The notes: a model not told the origin generated them from the sequence alone. A stretch of DNA of 64,000 nucleotides from Pseudomonas sp. Bc-h (GCF_002080045.1 NZ_MUIN01000011.1:62001-126000), one strand, 5' to 3'; counted from the stretch's first letter, positions 1 to 9,315 are shown. Made by a program: numbers and translations.

Positions 1-2451
1 CATCCGGCGCTGTATTGGGATGACGCGCCGGATGTGCGAATCGATTTGCAGGCGGGTCAGGCATCTTTGAACCTTCAGTCGTCAGCCGGGCAGATTCGTC
101 TGCAACTGGAGCCTGAAGGCGTTCACGGCGCGGATGATGTGTTCGTGCAAAAAGAAACGCCGACCCGCCTGCTGGTTTATTCGATCAGTCGGGAACTGCG
201 CAAAATAGCCAATATTGTCGGTAAGGGCCTGAGCGTCCCTGCATCGGCCAAGGATCAGTTGATCGAAGCGGTGAGCGCCATCGCCCCGCTTCTGCCGATC
301 CACTCGGACATTCCCGAACTCACAGGCCACCTCGACCGAGAGCCTGCGGACACCCGCCTGTATGCTCACCTGCTTCCGCTGGCCGAAGGCGTGCGTCTGC
401 AATTGCTGGTACGTCCGCTGGCCGATGGCAGCTGGTTCCGACCAGGCCAGGGCGCGGAAAACCTGCTCGGCGAGCGCGATGGCAAGCCACTGCAGATCAC
501 TCGCGATCTGGACGGCGAACGACACTCGCTGCAGCAAGTGCTGCACAGTTGCCCGGGCCTCGCTTACGCCGAACATGACGGCCACGAATGGCAACTGGAC
601 GAACCCCAACACGCCTTGCAATTGCTCAGTGAGCTGCACGCGCTGGACGGTGAACAGCTTCATTGCGTGTGGCCGGAAGGCGAACGCATGCGGATTCAGG
701 GGCGCCGCGGCCTGACGCAGCTCAAACTGGGGCTTCGCCAACAGGGGGACTGGTTCGTCCTGCAAGGCAATCTCACCCTTGATAACGGCAAGGTCCTGGA
801 AATGCGGCAATTGATGGAGCTGCTCAAGGCCAGTCCCGGTCGCTTCCTCAAGCTCAACGAGCGCGACTGGCTGGCGCTCGACGACAACCTGCGCAAACGA
901 CTCGATGAGCTGGCGCACCTGGCTGACCGAGTCAACGAGCAGGGGCTGCGCCTGAGCCACCTCACGTCACCGCTGCTGTCGAGCCTTCAGCAGGAGGTCG
1001 GCGAATTCGAGGCAGACGCGGGTTGGCAGGCCCACCTTGAAAAGCTGGAATCCCTGCGGACCTACCAGCCCCAGGTTCCACGCGCCCTGCAAGCCGAGCT
1101 GCGCGATTACCAGCACGACGGTTTCGTCTGGCTGGCGCGCCTTGCGCAATGGGGTGTCGGCGCCTGCCTGGCGGATGACATGGGCCTGGGCAAGACCGTA
1201 CAGACGCTGGCCCTGCTGTTGCAGCGCGCCGCTTCTGGCCCGCAACTGGTGGTGGCTCCGACATCGGTCACGCTCAACTGGCAGGCCGAAAGCGCGCGTT
1301 TCGCACCGGGGCTCAAGTTGCGGCTTTACCAGCAACAGCGCAGCCTGGAGGACCTCGGTCCGGGCGATCTGGTCGTTGTCAGCTATGGCCTCCTGCAACA
1401 GGACACGGCAGCCTTCACCGCCCATCGCTGGACCAGCGTGGTACTGGACGAAGCCCAGGCGATCAAGAACGCCCAGACCAAACGTTCGCAAACGGTCATG
1501 GCACTGGAGGCGGATTTCCGCATGGTCGCCACGGGCACGCCACTGGAGAACCACTTGGGTGAGTTGTGGAACCTGTTCCGCTTCATCAATCCCGGCCTGC
1601 TCGGCAGTCAGGACAGCTTCGCCAACCGCTTCGCGACGCCCATCGAGCAAGGTGACGTGCCAGCACGACGGGCACTCAAGGCGCTGATCCAGCCGTTCAT
1701 CCTTCGCCGCCTGAAAAGCCAGGTACTGGAAGAGCTGCCGGCGCGGACCGAGATCACCTACAAGATCCCGTTGTCGGCCGAGGAAGCCCACCAGTACGAA
1801 GCCCTGCGTCAGCAGGCCGTCGACAACCTTTCCCGCGTCGATCCACAGGCGGTCAAATCCATGCAGGTGCTGGCGGAGATTACGCGGTTGCGACGCTTCT
1901 GCTGTCACCCCTCGTTGGTCCTGCCGGGATCGACGCTACAAAGCAGCAAGTTGCAGGCGTTCACCGAAATCGTTGGCGAATTGCTGGAGAACCGTCACAA
2001 GGCGTTGGTGTTCAGCCAGTTCGTCGACCACTTGAGCATCGTGCGCGCATGGCTCGATCAGCAGGGCATCGCCTATCAGTACCTTGACGGCTCGACACCA
2101 CCCAAGGAGCGGCAAAAGCGGGTGGAGGCCTTCCAGGCCGGCGTCGGCGATATATTCCTGATCAGCCTCAAGGCTGGCGGCAGCGGCCTCAATCTGACCG
2201 CAGCGGACTATGTGATCCACCTCGACCCTTGGTGGAACCCGGCCGTGGAAGACCAGGCGAGCGACCGTGCTCACCGCATGGGCCAGCAACGACCCGTGAC
2301 CATCTATCGGTTGGTGACGGAAAACAGCATCGAAGAACAGATCGTCGCGCTGCATGGGCGCAAGCGCGACCTGGCTGACAGCCTGCTGGACGGCGGAGAG
2401 ATCAGCGCGAAGCTGGATGCTGATGCGCTGTTGAAGCTGCTCAAGGGATAG
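1..2451 (+). CDS. SNF2-family DEAD/DEAH-box helicase, 5' end outside window
   Basis: The frame is open from base 1, so the start lies upstream and only the C-terminal 816 or so codons are present. The SNF2 two-lobed ATPase core is complete. Walker A DMGLGKT is at about nt 1174-1197, the DEAQ box near nt 1447, and the helicase C lobe ends with the SNF2 signature DRAHRMGQ near nt 2266-2290. The N-terminal part before about nt 1080 has no motif I recognise; relatives often carry a SWIM zinc finger further upstream, which cannot be seen here. Likely role: ATP-driven remodelling of DNA- or RNA-polymerase-bound complexes; the substrate is unknown. Family call is firm, function is not. Confidence 0.9.
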   Translation, partial: HPALYWDDAPDVRIDLQAGQASLNLQSSAGQIRLQLEPEGVHGADDVFVQKETPTRLLVYSISRELRKIANIVGKGLSVPASAKDQLIEAVSAIAPLLPIHSDIPELTGHLDREPADTRLYAHLLPLAEGVRLQLLVRPLADGSWFRPGQGAENLLGERDGKPLQITRDLDGERHSLQQVLHSCPGLAYAEHDGHEWQLDEPQHALQLLSELHALDGEQLHCVWPEGERMRIQGRRGLTQLKLGLRQQGDWFVLQGNLTLDNGKVLEMRQLMELLKASPGRFLKLNERDWLALDDNLRKRLDELAHLADRVNEQGLRLSHLTSPLLSSLQQEVGEFEADAGWQAHLEKLESLRTYQPQVPRALQAELRDYQHDGFVWLARLAQWGVGACLADDMGLGKTVQTLALLLQRAASGPQLVVAPTSVTLNWQAESARFAPGLKLRLYQQQRSLEDLGPGDLVVVSYGLLQQDTAAFTAHRWTSVVLDEAQAIKNAQTKRSQTVMALEADFRMVATGTPLENHLGELWNLFRFINPGLLGSQDSFANRFATPIEQGDVPARRALKALIQPFILRRLKSQVLEELPARTEITYKIPLSAEEAHQYEALRQQAVDNLSRVDPQAVKSMQVLAEITRLRRFCCHPSLVLPGSTLQSSKLQAFTEIVGELLENRHKALVFSQFVDHLSIVRAWLDQQGIAYQYLDGSTPPKERQKRVEAFQAGVGDIFLISLKAGGSGLNLTAADYVIHLDPWWNPAVEDQASDRAHRMGQQRPVTIYRLVTENSIEEQIVALHGRKRDLADSLLDGGEISAKLDADALLKLLKG

Positions 2452-2595
2452 TTGAAGTTGCTCAGGGGGTAGTTGAAGCTGCTCATGGGATAACAGGTGG
2501 GCCCGATTCTGTGGCAGTACGGCTTGCCGTGCTGCTACTGGGCAATTTGGTGCACGTAACGCTTGACGCCCACAGCGCCAATAAAACGCGCACAA

Positions 2596-2627
2596 ACAAA
2601 AACGCCGCTCTGGTGAGCGGCGTTTTC
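2596..2627 (-). terminator. Intrinsic terminator of the tRNA array
   Basis: A perfect 10-bp stem (2601-2610 with 2615-2624) closes a 4-nt loop. Read on the minus strand it is followed by a T-rich run. It lies just beyond the last tRNA of the leftward array and faces the end of the helicase gene, so it may work in both directions. Confidence 0.8.
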
Positions 2628-2634
2628 GTAAATT

Positions 2635-2710
<76 letters not shown>

Positions 2711-2714
2711 AATA

Positions 2715-2790
2715 TGGCGTCCCCTAGGGGACTCGAACCCCTGTTACCGCCGTGAAAGGGCGGTGTCCTAGGCCACTAGACGAAGGGGAC
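2715..2790 (-). tRNA. tRNA-Glu(TTC), copy 1
   Basis: A 76-nt tRNA with encoded CCA and anticodon TTC in the loop CTTTCAC. It has the typical Glu start GTCCCCTTCGTCTAG. It lies 4 nt upstream (in its own direction) of tRNA-Gly copy 1 and matches the copy at 2982-3057. Confidence 0.97.
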
Positions 2791-2903
2791 ACTGCCTGAA
2801 ACACCATGGTGTTGTGTTTCAGTTCCAGAAACACATCCGAAGATGCTTCCTGGTTTCACTCAGCCTCGCTTCAGGTTGAACCCGGAGCGAAACTGCTTAA
2901 AAT

Positions 2904-2979
<76 letters not shown>

Positions 2980-2981
2980 AT

Positions 2982-3057
2982 TGGCGTCCCCTAGGGGACT
3001 CGAACCCCTGTTACCGCCGTGAAAGGGCGGTGTCCTAGGCCACTAGACGAAGGGGAC
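2982..3057 (-). tRNA. tRNA-Glu(TTC), copy 2
   Basis: First gene of the leftward array; the sequence matches copy 1, with encoded CCA and anticodon TTC. It begins about 60 nt downstream of the promoter at 3119-3147, so the leader of the primary transcript is short. Confidence 0.97.
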
Positions 3058-3118
3058 ACGCTACAACATTCACTCCCTGCTGCGCTTCGCTGTGTGCTTT
3101 ACGCTGCAAGTGGCGCGC

Positions 3119-3147
3119 ATTCTATGGATGGTTGGAGAGGTCGTCAA
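3119..3147 (-). promoter_or_regulatory. Sigma-70 promoter of the tRNA array
   Basis: On the minus strand TTGACG (3147-3142) and TAGAAT (3124-3119) are separated by exactly 17 nt and followed by a GC-only discriminator, GCGCGCC. Near-consensus hexamers plus a GC-rich discriminator are typical of stable-RNA promoters under stringent control. That regulatory reading is inferred. Confidence 0.85.
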
Positions 3148-3323
3148 CCCCCCAATGAAAATTTATTCAAATCAATGACTTCGCCCTCTATTTAGGTAAT
3201 GAACGGCCGATACAGAGTTGTGAGAGGACATAGCTATTAAAGGACGTGCCGACCACTACCCTTCCCGTGCTAGTGCTTAGCCACTACACTCGGCGCAAAA
3301 TTAACCTGATTGAGGCTCGTGCG

Positions 3324-4097
3324 GTGACACCACTCTTTATCACCCTGTTGGTAGTAGCAGGCATCGTACTCCTGATTGCTGTTGGCTATTTGAACCATGT
3401 CGCCGAAGCCAAGAAGGTCGAGCGCGCCCGCACGCTGGTTGAACTCAATGATCGCCTTCGCCGCTGCAGCGAGCTGTCCGAGACCTTCCCCGGTCAATTG
3501 ATGAGCCCGGCGCTCAAGCTTCTATTGGTGCGTCTGGAGCTGAACGTGATCAAGCGCCTGATCGCACTGGAAAGAAGAAACAACCCCGGCATTCAAGAGC
3601 GTGAGACCGAACTGGAAGCGCTGCTGGCTCAGGGCGATAACATCAAGGTCAGCAACCCGGTCAGCCCGATTCAGACCGAAGCCAAGGCCAAGGACGTGCG
3701 CTTTCTGCTGGAAGCCATGCACGGTCAGGTCACTCGCGCCGCCCACGACGGCGCCTTGCAGACCGCCGAAGCCAAGCACTGGATTCGCGAAATCCGCAAC
3801 ATGCTGGTGCTGCTGCACATCGAGTTCTTCAATAACCTGGGGCAGCAAGCGTTGAACCAGGAGCAGCCGGGTCAGGCGCGCCTCGCCTTTGAACGCGGCG
3901 TGCAATATCTGAAGAATCAGGCGGAACCTGCGCCGTGGAAAACGCACTTGCAGGCGATGGAGCGTCAGCTGGCGCGGGCCAACGCCATGGTGCTCGACAC
4001 CATCGCGCCAACCGAAGACGACCATAACGAACTGACCGAAGGCCTGAAGGCCGACGACGCCGATGCCGAATGGAAGAAGAAAGCCATCTACGATTGA
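3324..4097 (+). CDS. Hypothetical protein with N-terminal membrane anchor
   Basis: About 257 residues. I chose the GTG at 3324 because a GAGG lies 8 nt before it and the first residues go straight into a hydrophobic segment (about residues 2-23). A GTG at 3246 in the same frame would add 26 residues but has a poorly spaced ribosome site. The rest is soluble, helical and charged, with a possible coiled coil at about 30-70 and an acidic tail. The predicted topology is a single-pass inner-membrane anchor with a cytoplasmic domain. I do not recognise a functional domain; similar proteins are conserved hypotheticals in Pseudomonas. It stands alone between the tRNA promoter and a REP. Confidence 0.75.
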   Translation: MTPLFITLLVVAGIVLLIAVGYLNHVAEAKKVERARTLVELNDRLRRCSELSETFPGQLMSPALKLLLVRLELNVIKRLIALERRNNPGIQERETELEALLAQGDNIKVSNPVSPIQTEAKAKDVRFLLEAMHGQVTRAAHDGALQTAEAKHWIREIRNMLVLLHIEFFNNLGQQALNQEQPGQARLAFERGVQYLKNQAEPAPWKTHLQAMERQLARANAMVLDTIAPTEDDHNELTEGLKADDADAEWKKKAIYD

Positions 4098-4170
4098 TGG
4101 CTTGCCCCATCGACAATGTAAATGGCGCTTATGAATAGCGCTCCGTAGCCACCCGGCCGGGAGGTGTTCC

Positions 4171-4236
4171 GTTTGCCGGTGGTAGCGCGATCCAGATGAC
4201 GCCACCGCCGGCAAGCCGTGCTGCTACAGGTATCAC
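4171..4236. repeat. REP palindrome pair
   Basis: Two inverted GC-rich arms, TTGCCGGTGGTAGCG and CCACCGCCGGCAAGCC, flank a short spacer and end in the outer word GCTGCTACA. It is in the convergent gap between the 3324-4097 gene and the GAF gene. Confidence 0.8.
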
Positions 4237-4252
4237 TTATCAGCGCCTCAAC

Positions 4253-4735
4253 TCAGCAATCAGTGGCCTTGAGAAAGATCGCCGCCAGTTGCTCGACTCC
4301 CGCCTGATCCGCTTCGCTGAAACGCGCCAGACTCGGACTGTCCAGGTCCAGAACGCCAATCAGACGCCCTTCCTTGACCAACGGCACGACCAGTTCGCTG
4401 TTCGACGCGCTGTCGCAGGCGATGTGCCCCGGGAACTCATGCACATCCAGCACGCGCTGGGTCTCGCGGCGCTGTGCCGCAGTCCCGCAAACGCCCTTGC
4501 CGAACGGAATTCGCACGCAGGCAATCTGCCCCTGGAACGGACCAAGGACCAGCTCTTCGTTACGATTGAGGTAGAAGCCAGCCCAGTTCAAATCATCGAG
4601 CTGGGTATAAAGGAACGCGGAAAACTGCGCGGCGTTGGCGATGAAGTCGCGCTCATCCGCCAACAACGACTCCAGTTGCGCGGCCAACAGGCGGTAGCCG
4701 TCGAGCCCCTCGCCTGCTGCATTCAAATCGATCAT
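4253..4735 (-). CDS. Free methionine-(R)-sulfoxide reductase (GAF domain)
   Basis: 160 residues, one GAF domain over nearly the whole length. It reduces free L-methionine-R-sulfoxide in the cytoplasm. Three cysteines at 73, 83 and 107 have the same spacing (10 and 24) as those I recall as catalytic and resolving in E. coli fRMsr (YebR), within IAC, GVCG and HIAC contexts. The start at 4735 overlaps the stop of the upstream ATPase gene by ATGA, so the two are translationally coupled. With msrB at 8729-9127 and gpx nearby, this stretch holds several oxidant-repair functions. Confidence in the enzyme is high because the cysteine pattern is intact. Confidence 0.9.
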   Translation of the reverse strand: MIDLNAAGEGLDGYRLLAAQLESLLADERDFIANAAQFSAFLYTQLDDLNWAGFYLNRNEELVLGPFQGQIACVRIPFGKGVCGTAAQRRETQRVLDVHEFPGHIACDSASNSELVVPLVKEGRLIGVLDLDSPSLARFSEADQAGVEQLAAIFLKATDC

Positions 4736-5625
4736 GGGTGTTGCTCCAGCATTTTCAAACCAACCCAGTAACGGGCGAACTGATAGGCGCAGCGGCCGTT
4801 GCGGTTGCCGCGACCTGTTGCCCAGCGCACGGCCAGAATGTCGAGTTCCTGATTGCGCTGCCATTGCAGCCCGGCCTTGGTCGCCAGTTCGCCAACCCAG
4901 TGCTCCACCACGTCCAGGAAGTGCTCCTGTGTGAATGGATAGAAGGACAGCCACAGGCCAAAGCGGTCGGACAAGGCAATCTTGTCTTCCACGGCCTCGC
5001 TCGGGTGAATCTCGCCGTCGTCGCCGCGCTGCCAGTGAGCGTTGTCGCTCTCTTTTTCAGGCACCAGATGACGGCGGTTGGAGGTGGCGTACAGCAGCAC
5101 GTTGTCCGGAGCCTGCTCCAGCGAGCCATCGAGCACGCTCTTGAGCACGCGGTAGTCGCCCTCGCCCGACTCAAACGACAGGTCGTCACAGAACAGCACG
5201 AAACGTTGCGGCAGCTTCTGCAGCTGTTCAACGACACGCGGCAGATCGCCCAGATGGTCGCGCTCGATCTCGATCAGGCGCAGACCGGCCTTGGCGTGCT
5301 CGGCCAGCAGTGCGCGGACCAGCGATGACTTGCCGGTGCCGCGCGAGCCCCAGAGCAACGCGTGGTTGGCGGGCAAGCCGTCGATGAACTGCTGCGTGTT
5401 GCGCCCCAGTTGCTCGCGCTGATGGTCGACACCGATCAGGTCCGACAGGCGCATGTCCAGGGTCACTTCCAGCGGCATCAGGTAGCCGACGCGCCCTTCA
5501 CGTACCCAGCGCGCAGCGAGGGATTTGTCCCAGTCCACCGGCTCGCGAATAGCCGGCAACAAAGGCTCCAGTCGCGCCAGAACCGATTCGGCGCGCTCCA
5601 GAAATGCGTTCAACCGAGAATCCAC
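4732..5625 (-). CDS. AAA-type ATP-binding protein, DUF815 family
   Basis: 297 residues. Walker A GSRGTGKS is at 93-100, and a Walker B-like run of hydrophobics ends in CDD near residue 150. A later SNRRHL motif fits sensor 1. The family is widespread but functionally undefined. The length is usual for the family. It is the first gene of a two-gene leftward unit with the fRMsr gene, with a 4-nt overlap. It is divergent from the hybrid kinase gene with only about 100 nt between, so the two promoters share that gap. I would not assign a substrate. Confidence 0.88.
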   Translation of the reverse strand: MDSRLNAFLERAESVLARLEPLLPAIREPVDWDKSLAARWVREGRVGYLMPLEVTLDMRLSDLIGVDHQREQLGRNTQQFIDGLPANHALLWGSRGTGKSSLVRALLAEHAKAGLRLIEIERDHLGDLPRVVEQLQKLPQRFVLFCDDLSFESGEGDYRVLKSVLDGSLEQAPDNVLLYATSNRRHLVPEKESDNAHWQRGDDGEIHPSEAVEDKIALSDRFGLWLSFYPFTQEHFLDVVEHWVGELATKAGLQWQRNQELDILAVRWATGRGNRNGRCAYQFARYWVGLKMLEQHP

Positions 5626-5727
5626 AATGTCTCCTTGATTTAACAGGTTAAAGCCGGTGTGCGATCAGCTATGCTTGGGCCGCGACGGACACGAGACGTG
5701 CAAGTCCCTCATGGATCAAGCGCCCTT

Positions 5728-8052
5728 ATGGATATACCGATCACTCACCGACTGTCGTTCAAACAGGCCCGTTTGACCGTTCTGATCGGCTTCCTTTTGG
5801 GGACGCTGCTCAGCCTTGTTCAAATTGCAATCGATTATGCCAGCGAAGACGCATCCATCGATCGTGAAATTCGCTCTTTGCTGCAAATCAGTCACAACCC
5901 CGCTTCACGCATTGCCTACAACATCGATTCCGAACTGGCTCAGGAACTGACCTCGGGCCTGCTTCATTCACCCGCCGTCATCAGCGCGCGCCTGACCGAC
6001 AACAACAATGTCCTGCTGGCCGCCGTGTCGCGCCCCGTAGTGGAAAGCCGCTACCGGATGCTCAGCGACTTCCTGTTTGGCAAAAGCCGGCAGTTCGAAG
6101 ACGTGCTGCATCTGGACCACATGCCCAATGAAGCCATTGGCACCCTGCATCTGGACGTCGACACCTTTGCCTTCGGCAGCCATTTTTTGCAACGGGCCGA
6201 AATCACCCTGCTCAATGGCTTCGTCCGCAGCCTGGTGCTGGCGGGCATTCTCATGGCCTTGTTCTACCTGACCCTGACCAAACCGTTGACCGGGATCATC
6301 CGTGCGCTCGCCAGTCGCGACTCGCGCAGCCCAAGCCAGATCGCATTGCCCTGCCCTCCCGGCCACGAAAACGATGAAATCGGCGTATTGGTACAGGTCG
6401 CCAATCAACAGTTCGAGAACGTCGCGTCCGAATTCCGCCGCCGTCGCGACGCGGAAAACCGGCTCACCGATCATTTGAATGAACTGGAAGACATCGTCTC
6501 GGCTCGAACCGTTGAACTCAAAGCCAGCAACGCACGCCTGAGCCAGTCAAACGAAGAATTGCAGATCGCCCGCAGCACGGCGCTGGACATGGCCCACGCC
6601 CGCTCGGCATTTCTGGCGCACATGAGTCACGAGATCCGCACGCCGCTCAACGGCCTGCTGGGCATGCTCGCGCTTTCGCTGGATGGCCCACTGAGCGCCG
6701 AACAACGCCAGCAACTGTCGATCGCCCACGACTCGGGCAAGGTGTTGGTGGAGCTGCTCAACGACATTCTCGACCTGTCGAAATTCGACGCCGGTCAGCT
6801 TGAACTCGAACGCATCCCGTTCGACCTTGCCACGCTGATCGAAGACACCGCCAACCTGCTGTCGCAGAACGCTGCATCGAGCGTGGAGCTGACGTGCCTG
6901 ATCGACCCGCGCTTTCCAGCGCTGGTGCTGGGCGATCCGACGCGAGTGCGGCAGATCGTCAGCAATCTGTTGTCCAACGCTCTCAAGTTCACCCGCGTCG
7001 GGCGCGTTGACATTCGCCTGAGGGAGTATCAGGACAAGGTCCGCATTGAGGTCTGCGACACCGGCATCGGTATCGCGCAGGACGCCCAGGCGAAAATCTT
7101 CCAGCCATTCACTCAGGCGGAAGCGGCAATCACGCGACAGTACGGCGGCACAGGTCTGGGTCTGACCCTGACACACAATCTGTGCGAGGCCATGAATGGT
7201 CAGTTGCATATCGAATCCACTGCCGGGGTCGGCAGCCGTTTCTATGCCGATCTGCCGCTGCCCGCCCACACGCCCGCGCCTGTATGGCCGCCCCTGAAAG
7301 GCCGGGTCGTGGTGGTCAGTACGGCGGGCAGCGGGCTGGTGGAGTTGTTGAGCGGGTTACTCCCGGACTGGGGCATCGACTACCGGCACTTCTCGGCCAA
7401 CGATCCGCAGCCGGATGTACAGCCAGACCTGTTGATCACCGACTGCCCCGAATGCCTGATCGGCATCCGCCCGGCGACGCGGATTCCCGTTTTGCTGGTA
7501 ACGGCCTACGGCAACTTCATGCCCGCAGAACAAGTCGTCGCCCTCGCGCCGCTGCAGCAACACGCCCGCCCTTTGTCACGCGTCGTTTTGCATCAGGCGC
7601 TGAGCCGCATTCTCCTCAGTGAAGGGCAGCGGCCAGGCGTTCGCCAGACTGTTGAGCAGCCTCTGGCCCATCGTGCGCGTATTCTTCTGGTGGAAGACAA
7701 TCCGGTGAACCAACTGGTGGCCAAGGGCATGCTCAGCAAGCTGGGTTGCGAGGTGGTGGTCACCAGCCACGGTGGCGAAGCGTTGCAACAGCTTGAGCGC
7801 GGGCAGTTCGATCTGGTGTTGATGGACTGCAACATGCCAGTGATGGACGGCTATGAAGCCACCCGGCTGATCCGCCAGAGCGGCAAATGGCCCGGCCTGC
7901 CGATCATCGCCTTGACTGCCAACGCGATGCCGGAAGAGCGCGAACACTGCAAGAACGCAGGCATGAACGACTATCTGGCGAAGCCGTTTCATCGGGAGGA
8001 ATTGAATTACCTGCTGGAACAGTGGATTGCGGTAGTGCAGGTAAATGAGTGA
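5728..8052 (+). CDS. Hybrid sensor histidine kinase / response regulator
   Basis: 774 residues from the ATG at 5728. I rejected the ATG at 5659 because the extra residues are arginine-rich and come before the natural membrane start. Order: TM helix (about 14-34), periplasmic sensor region (about 35-170), second TM (about 180-200), HAMP-like linker and coiled coil (to about 285), HisKA with the H box around His301, an HATPase domain with N and G boxes, a degenerate receiver-like stretch, then a true receiver with Asp700 in LMDCNMP. No HPt domain is present, so phosphotransfer would need a partner elsewhere. The signal is unknown. It stands alone, followed by a REP. Confidence 0.92.
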   Translation: MDIPITHRLSFKQARLTVLIGFLLGTLLSLVQIAIDYASEDASIDREIRSLLQISHNPASRIAYNIDSELAQELTSGLLHSPAVISARLTDNNNVLLAAVSRPVVESRYRMLSDFLFGKSRQFEDVLHLDHMPNEAIGTLHLDVDTFAFGSHFLQRAEITLLNGFVRSLVLAGILMALFYLTLTKPLTGIIRALASRDSRSPSQIALPCPPGHENDEIGVLVQVANQQFENVASEFRRRRDAENRLTDHLNELEDIVSARTVELKASNARLSQSNEELQIARSTALDMAHARSAFLAHMSHEIRTPLNGLLGMLALSLDGPLSAEQRQQLSIAHDSGKVLVELLNDILDLSKFDAGQLELERIPFDLATLIEDTANLLSQNAASSVELTCLIDPRFPALVLGDPTRVRQIVSNLLSNALKFTRVGRVDIRLREYQDKVRIEVCDTGIGIAQDAQAKIFQPFTQAEAAITRQYGGTGLGLTLTHNLCEAMNGQLHIESTAGVGSRFYADLPLPAHTPAPVWPPLKGRVVVVSTAGSGLVELLSGLLPDWGIDYRHFSANDPQPDVQPDLLITDCPECLIGIRPATRIPVLLVTAYGNFMPAEQVVALAPLQQHARPLSRVVLHQALSRILLSEGQRPGVRQTVEQPLAHRARILLVEDNPVNQLVAKGMLSKLGCEVVVTSHGGEALQQLERGQFDLVLMDCNMPVMDGYEATRLIRQSGKWPGLPIIALTANAMPEEREHCKNAGMNDYLAKPFHREELNYLLEQWIAVVQVNE

Positions 8053-8059
8053 TGACCAT

Positions 8060-8126
8060 GTAGCAGCACGGCTTTGCTGCGGTAGCGACTCTGAGAACGC
8101 CACCGCCGGCAAGCCGGACTGCTACG
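8060..8126. repeat. REP palindrome pair
   Basis: The arms TAGCAGCACGGCTTTGCTGC and ACCGCCGGCAAGCCGG are inverted around GACTCTGAGAAC. It sits between the convergent ends of the kinase gene and gpx. Confidence 0.8.
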
Positions 8127-8138
8127 GATGGCTTGCCG

Positions 8139-8624
8139 TCATTTCAACAACGCTTCGATATCGGACTTCAGTTCTTCCGGCTTGGTCAGCGGGGCATAAC
8201 GCTTGATCAGTGTGCCGTCCCTGCCGATCAGGAATTTGGTGAAATTCCACTTGATGCCTTCGGAGCCGAGAAGGCCCGGTGCGCGTTTCTTCAGCTGTAC
8301 GAACAACGGATGGGCGTCGCTGCCGTTGACGTCGATCTTCTTGAACAACGGAAAGCTCACGCCATAGTTCAGCTCACAGAACTCGGAGATCGCGCCTTCA
8401 TTGCCCGGCTCCTGCTTGCCAAACTGGTTACATGGAAAACCCAGCACCACCAGACCGCGATCCTTGTAGCTCTGCCATAGTTCTTCGAGGCCCTTGTACT
8501 GAGGCGTGAAGCCGCACTTGCTCGCCGTGTTCACCACCAGCACCGCCTTGCCGGCGTAATCGGCCAGGGTTTTCTGCTCGCCTTTGATGGTCTGCACCGG
8601 AATGTTCAGCAAATTGTCGCTCAT
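8139..8624 (-). CDS. Glutathione peroxidase, cysteine type
   Basis: 161 residues. The peroxidatic site is Cys37 in NTASKCGFT, with the second family motif LGFPCNQFG and the WNFTKF block near the C-terminus. These bacterial enzymes mostly use thioredoxin and reduce hydrogen and organic peroxides in the cytoplasm; the electron donor here is inferred. Start at 8624 agrees with family length. It follows msrB on the same strand with a 104-nt gap that contains an 8-bp GC hairpin (8660-8680), so it may be partly separate from msrB in transcription. Confidence 0.95.
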   Translation of the reverse strand: MSDNLLNIPVQTIKGEQKTLADYAGKAVLVVNTASKCGFTPQYKGLEELWQSYKDRGLVVLGFPCNQFGKQEPGNEGAISEFCELNYGVSFPLFKKIDVNGSDAHPLFVQLKKRAPGLLGSEGIKWNFTKFLIGRDGTLIKRYAPLTKPEELKSDIEALLK

Positions 8625-8659
8625 GGCGATGCCTCGAAAAGGGTCGAACCGCCAAATTA

Positions 8660-8680
8660 GCGCGCCATTGGTTGGCGCGC
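8660..8680 (-). other. GC-rich hairpin between msrB and gpx
   Basis: GCGCGCCA and TGGCGCGC pair perfectly over a 5-nt loop. On the minus strand only a weak T run follows, so it could be a leaky terminator or an mRNA-stability element in the gpx leader. Confidence 0.4.
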
Positions 8681-8728
8681 CATTCAATTCTTGGCGGTGA
8701 TGTCGCCGTATCAGCCCGCGCAGGACAT

Positions 8729-9127
8729 TCAGGCCTCGCGCGGCACCAGGTCCAGGCACACCGAATTGATGCAATACCGCAGGCCGGTTGGCGGCGGGCC
8801 GTCCGGAAACACATGGCCCAAGTGAGCATCGCATTTGGAGCAGACCACTTCGGTACGAATCATGCCGTGGCTCACATCGCGCACCTCCACAACCGCACTG
8901 CCTTCCAGCGGCGCATAGAAGCTCGGCCAGCCGCAGCCCGAGTCGAACTTGGTGGTGGAGTCGAACAGCGGCTCATTGCAGCACACGCAATGGTAGACGC
9001 CGTCGGTCTTGGTGCTGTTGTACTTGCCGGTGAAAGGACGCTCGGTGGCTTTCAGGCGACAGACGTTGTACTGCTCCGGATCGAGCATCTGTTTCCATTC
9101 TTCGAGGGTTTTTTCCAGCTTTTCCAC
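8729..9127 (-). CDS. msrB: Peptide-methionine (R)-S-oxide reductase MsrB
   Basis: 132 residues from the GTG at 9127, chosen because GGAGG lies 7 nt upstream and the first residues match MsrB proteins. It reduces protein-bound Met-R-sulfoxide with thioredoxin. Two zinc-binding CxxC pairs (CVCC near 46 and CSKC near 95) and the catalytic cysteine in INSVCLDL near the C-terminus are all present, with the GCGWPSF signature between. It is divergent from alaA and followed by gpx. A terminator-like hairpin lies in its leader (9146-9181), described separately. Confidence 0.96.
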   Translation of the reverse strand: MEKLEKTLEEWKQMLDPEQYNVCRLKATERPFTGKYNSTKTDGVYHCVCCNEPLFDSTTKFDSGCGWPSFYAPLEGSAVVEVRDVSHGMIRTEVVCSKCDAHLGHVFPDGPPPTGLRYCINSVCLDLVPREA

Positions 9128-9145
9128 GGGTACACCTCCACAACT

Positions 9146-9181
9146 GAAAAAGCCCGATCTGTGTCTTTTCCACGGATCGGG
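9146..9181 (-). terminator. Intrinsic-terminator-like hairpin in the msrB leader
   Basis: On the minus strand an 11-bp stem (9181-9171 with 9163-9153, one wobble pair) over a 7-nt loop is followed at once by CTTTTT. It ends 19 nt before the msrB start codon and downstream of any promoter in the alaA-msrB gap. It would therefore either attenuate msrB or end a short independent RNA. The structure is seen; the function is inferred. Confidence 0.65.
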
Positions 9182-9315
9182 TGGCACGTATGATTGCGCC
9201 TTCGTTAGACGCCAGTCTGTCACCCGCGTTTCTTGCGTACAAATTCATTTTGATGGCGCTCAGCGGTCCTCGTTCTTCGTCTACAGCGGACCGTCCATTT
9301 TCGGGATCAATCACC

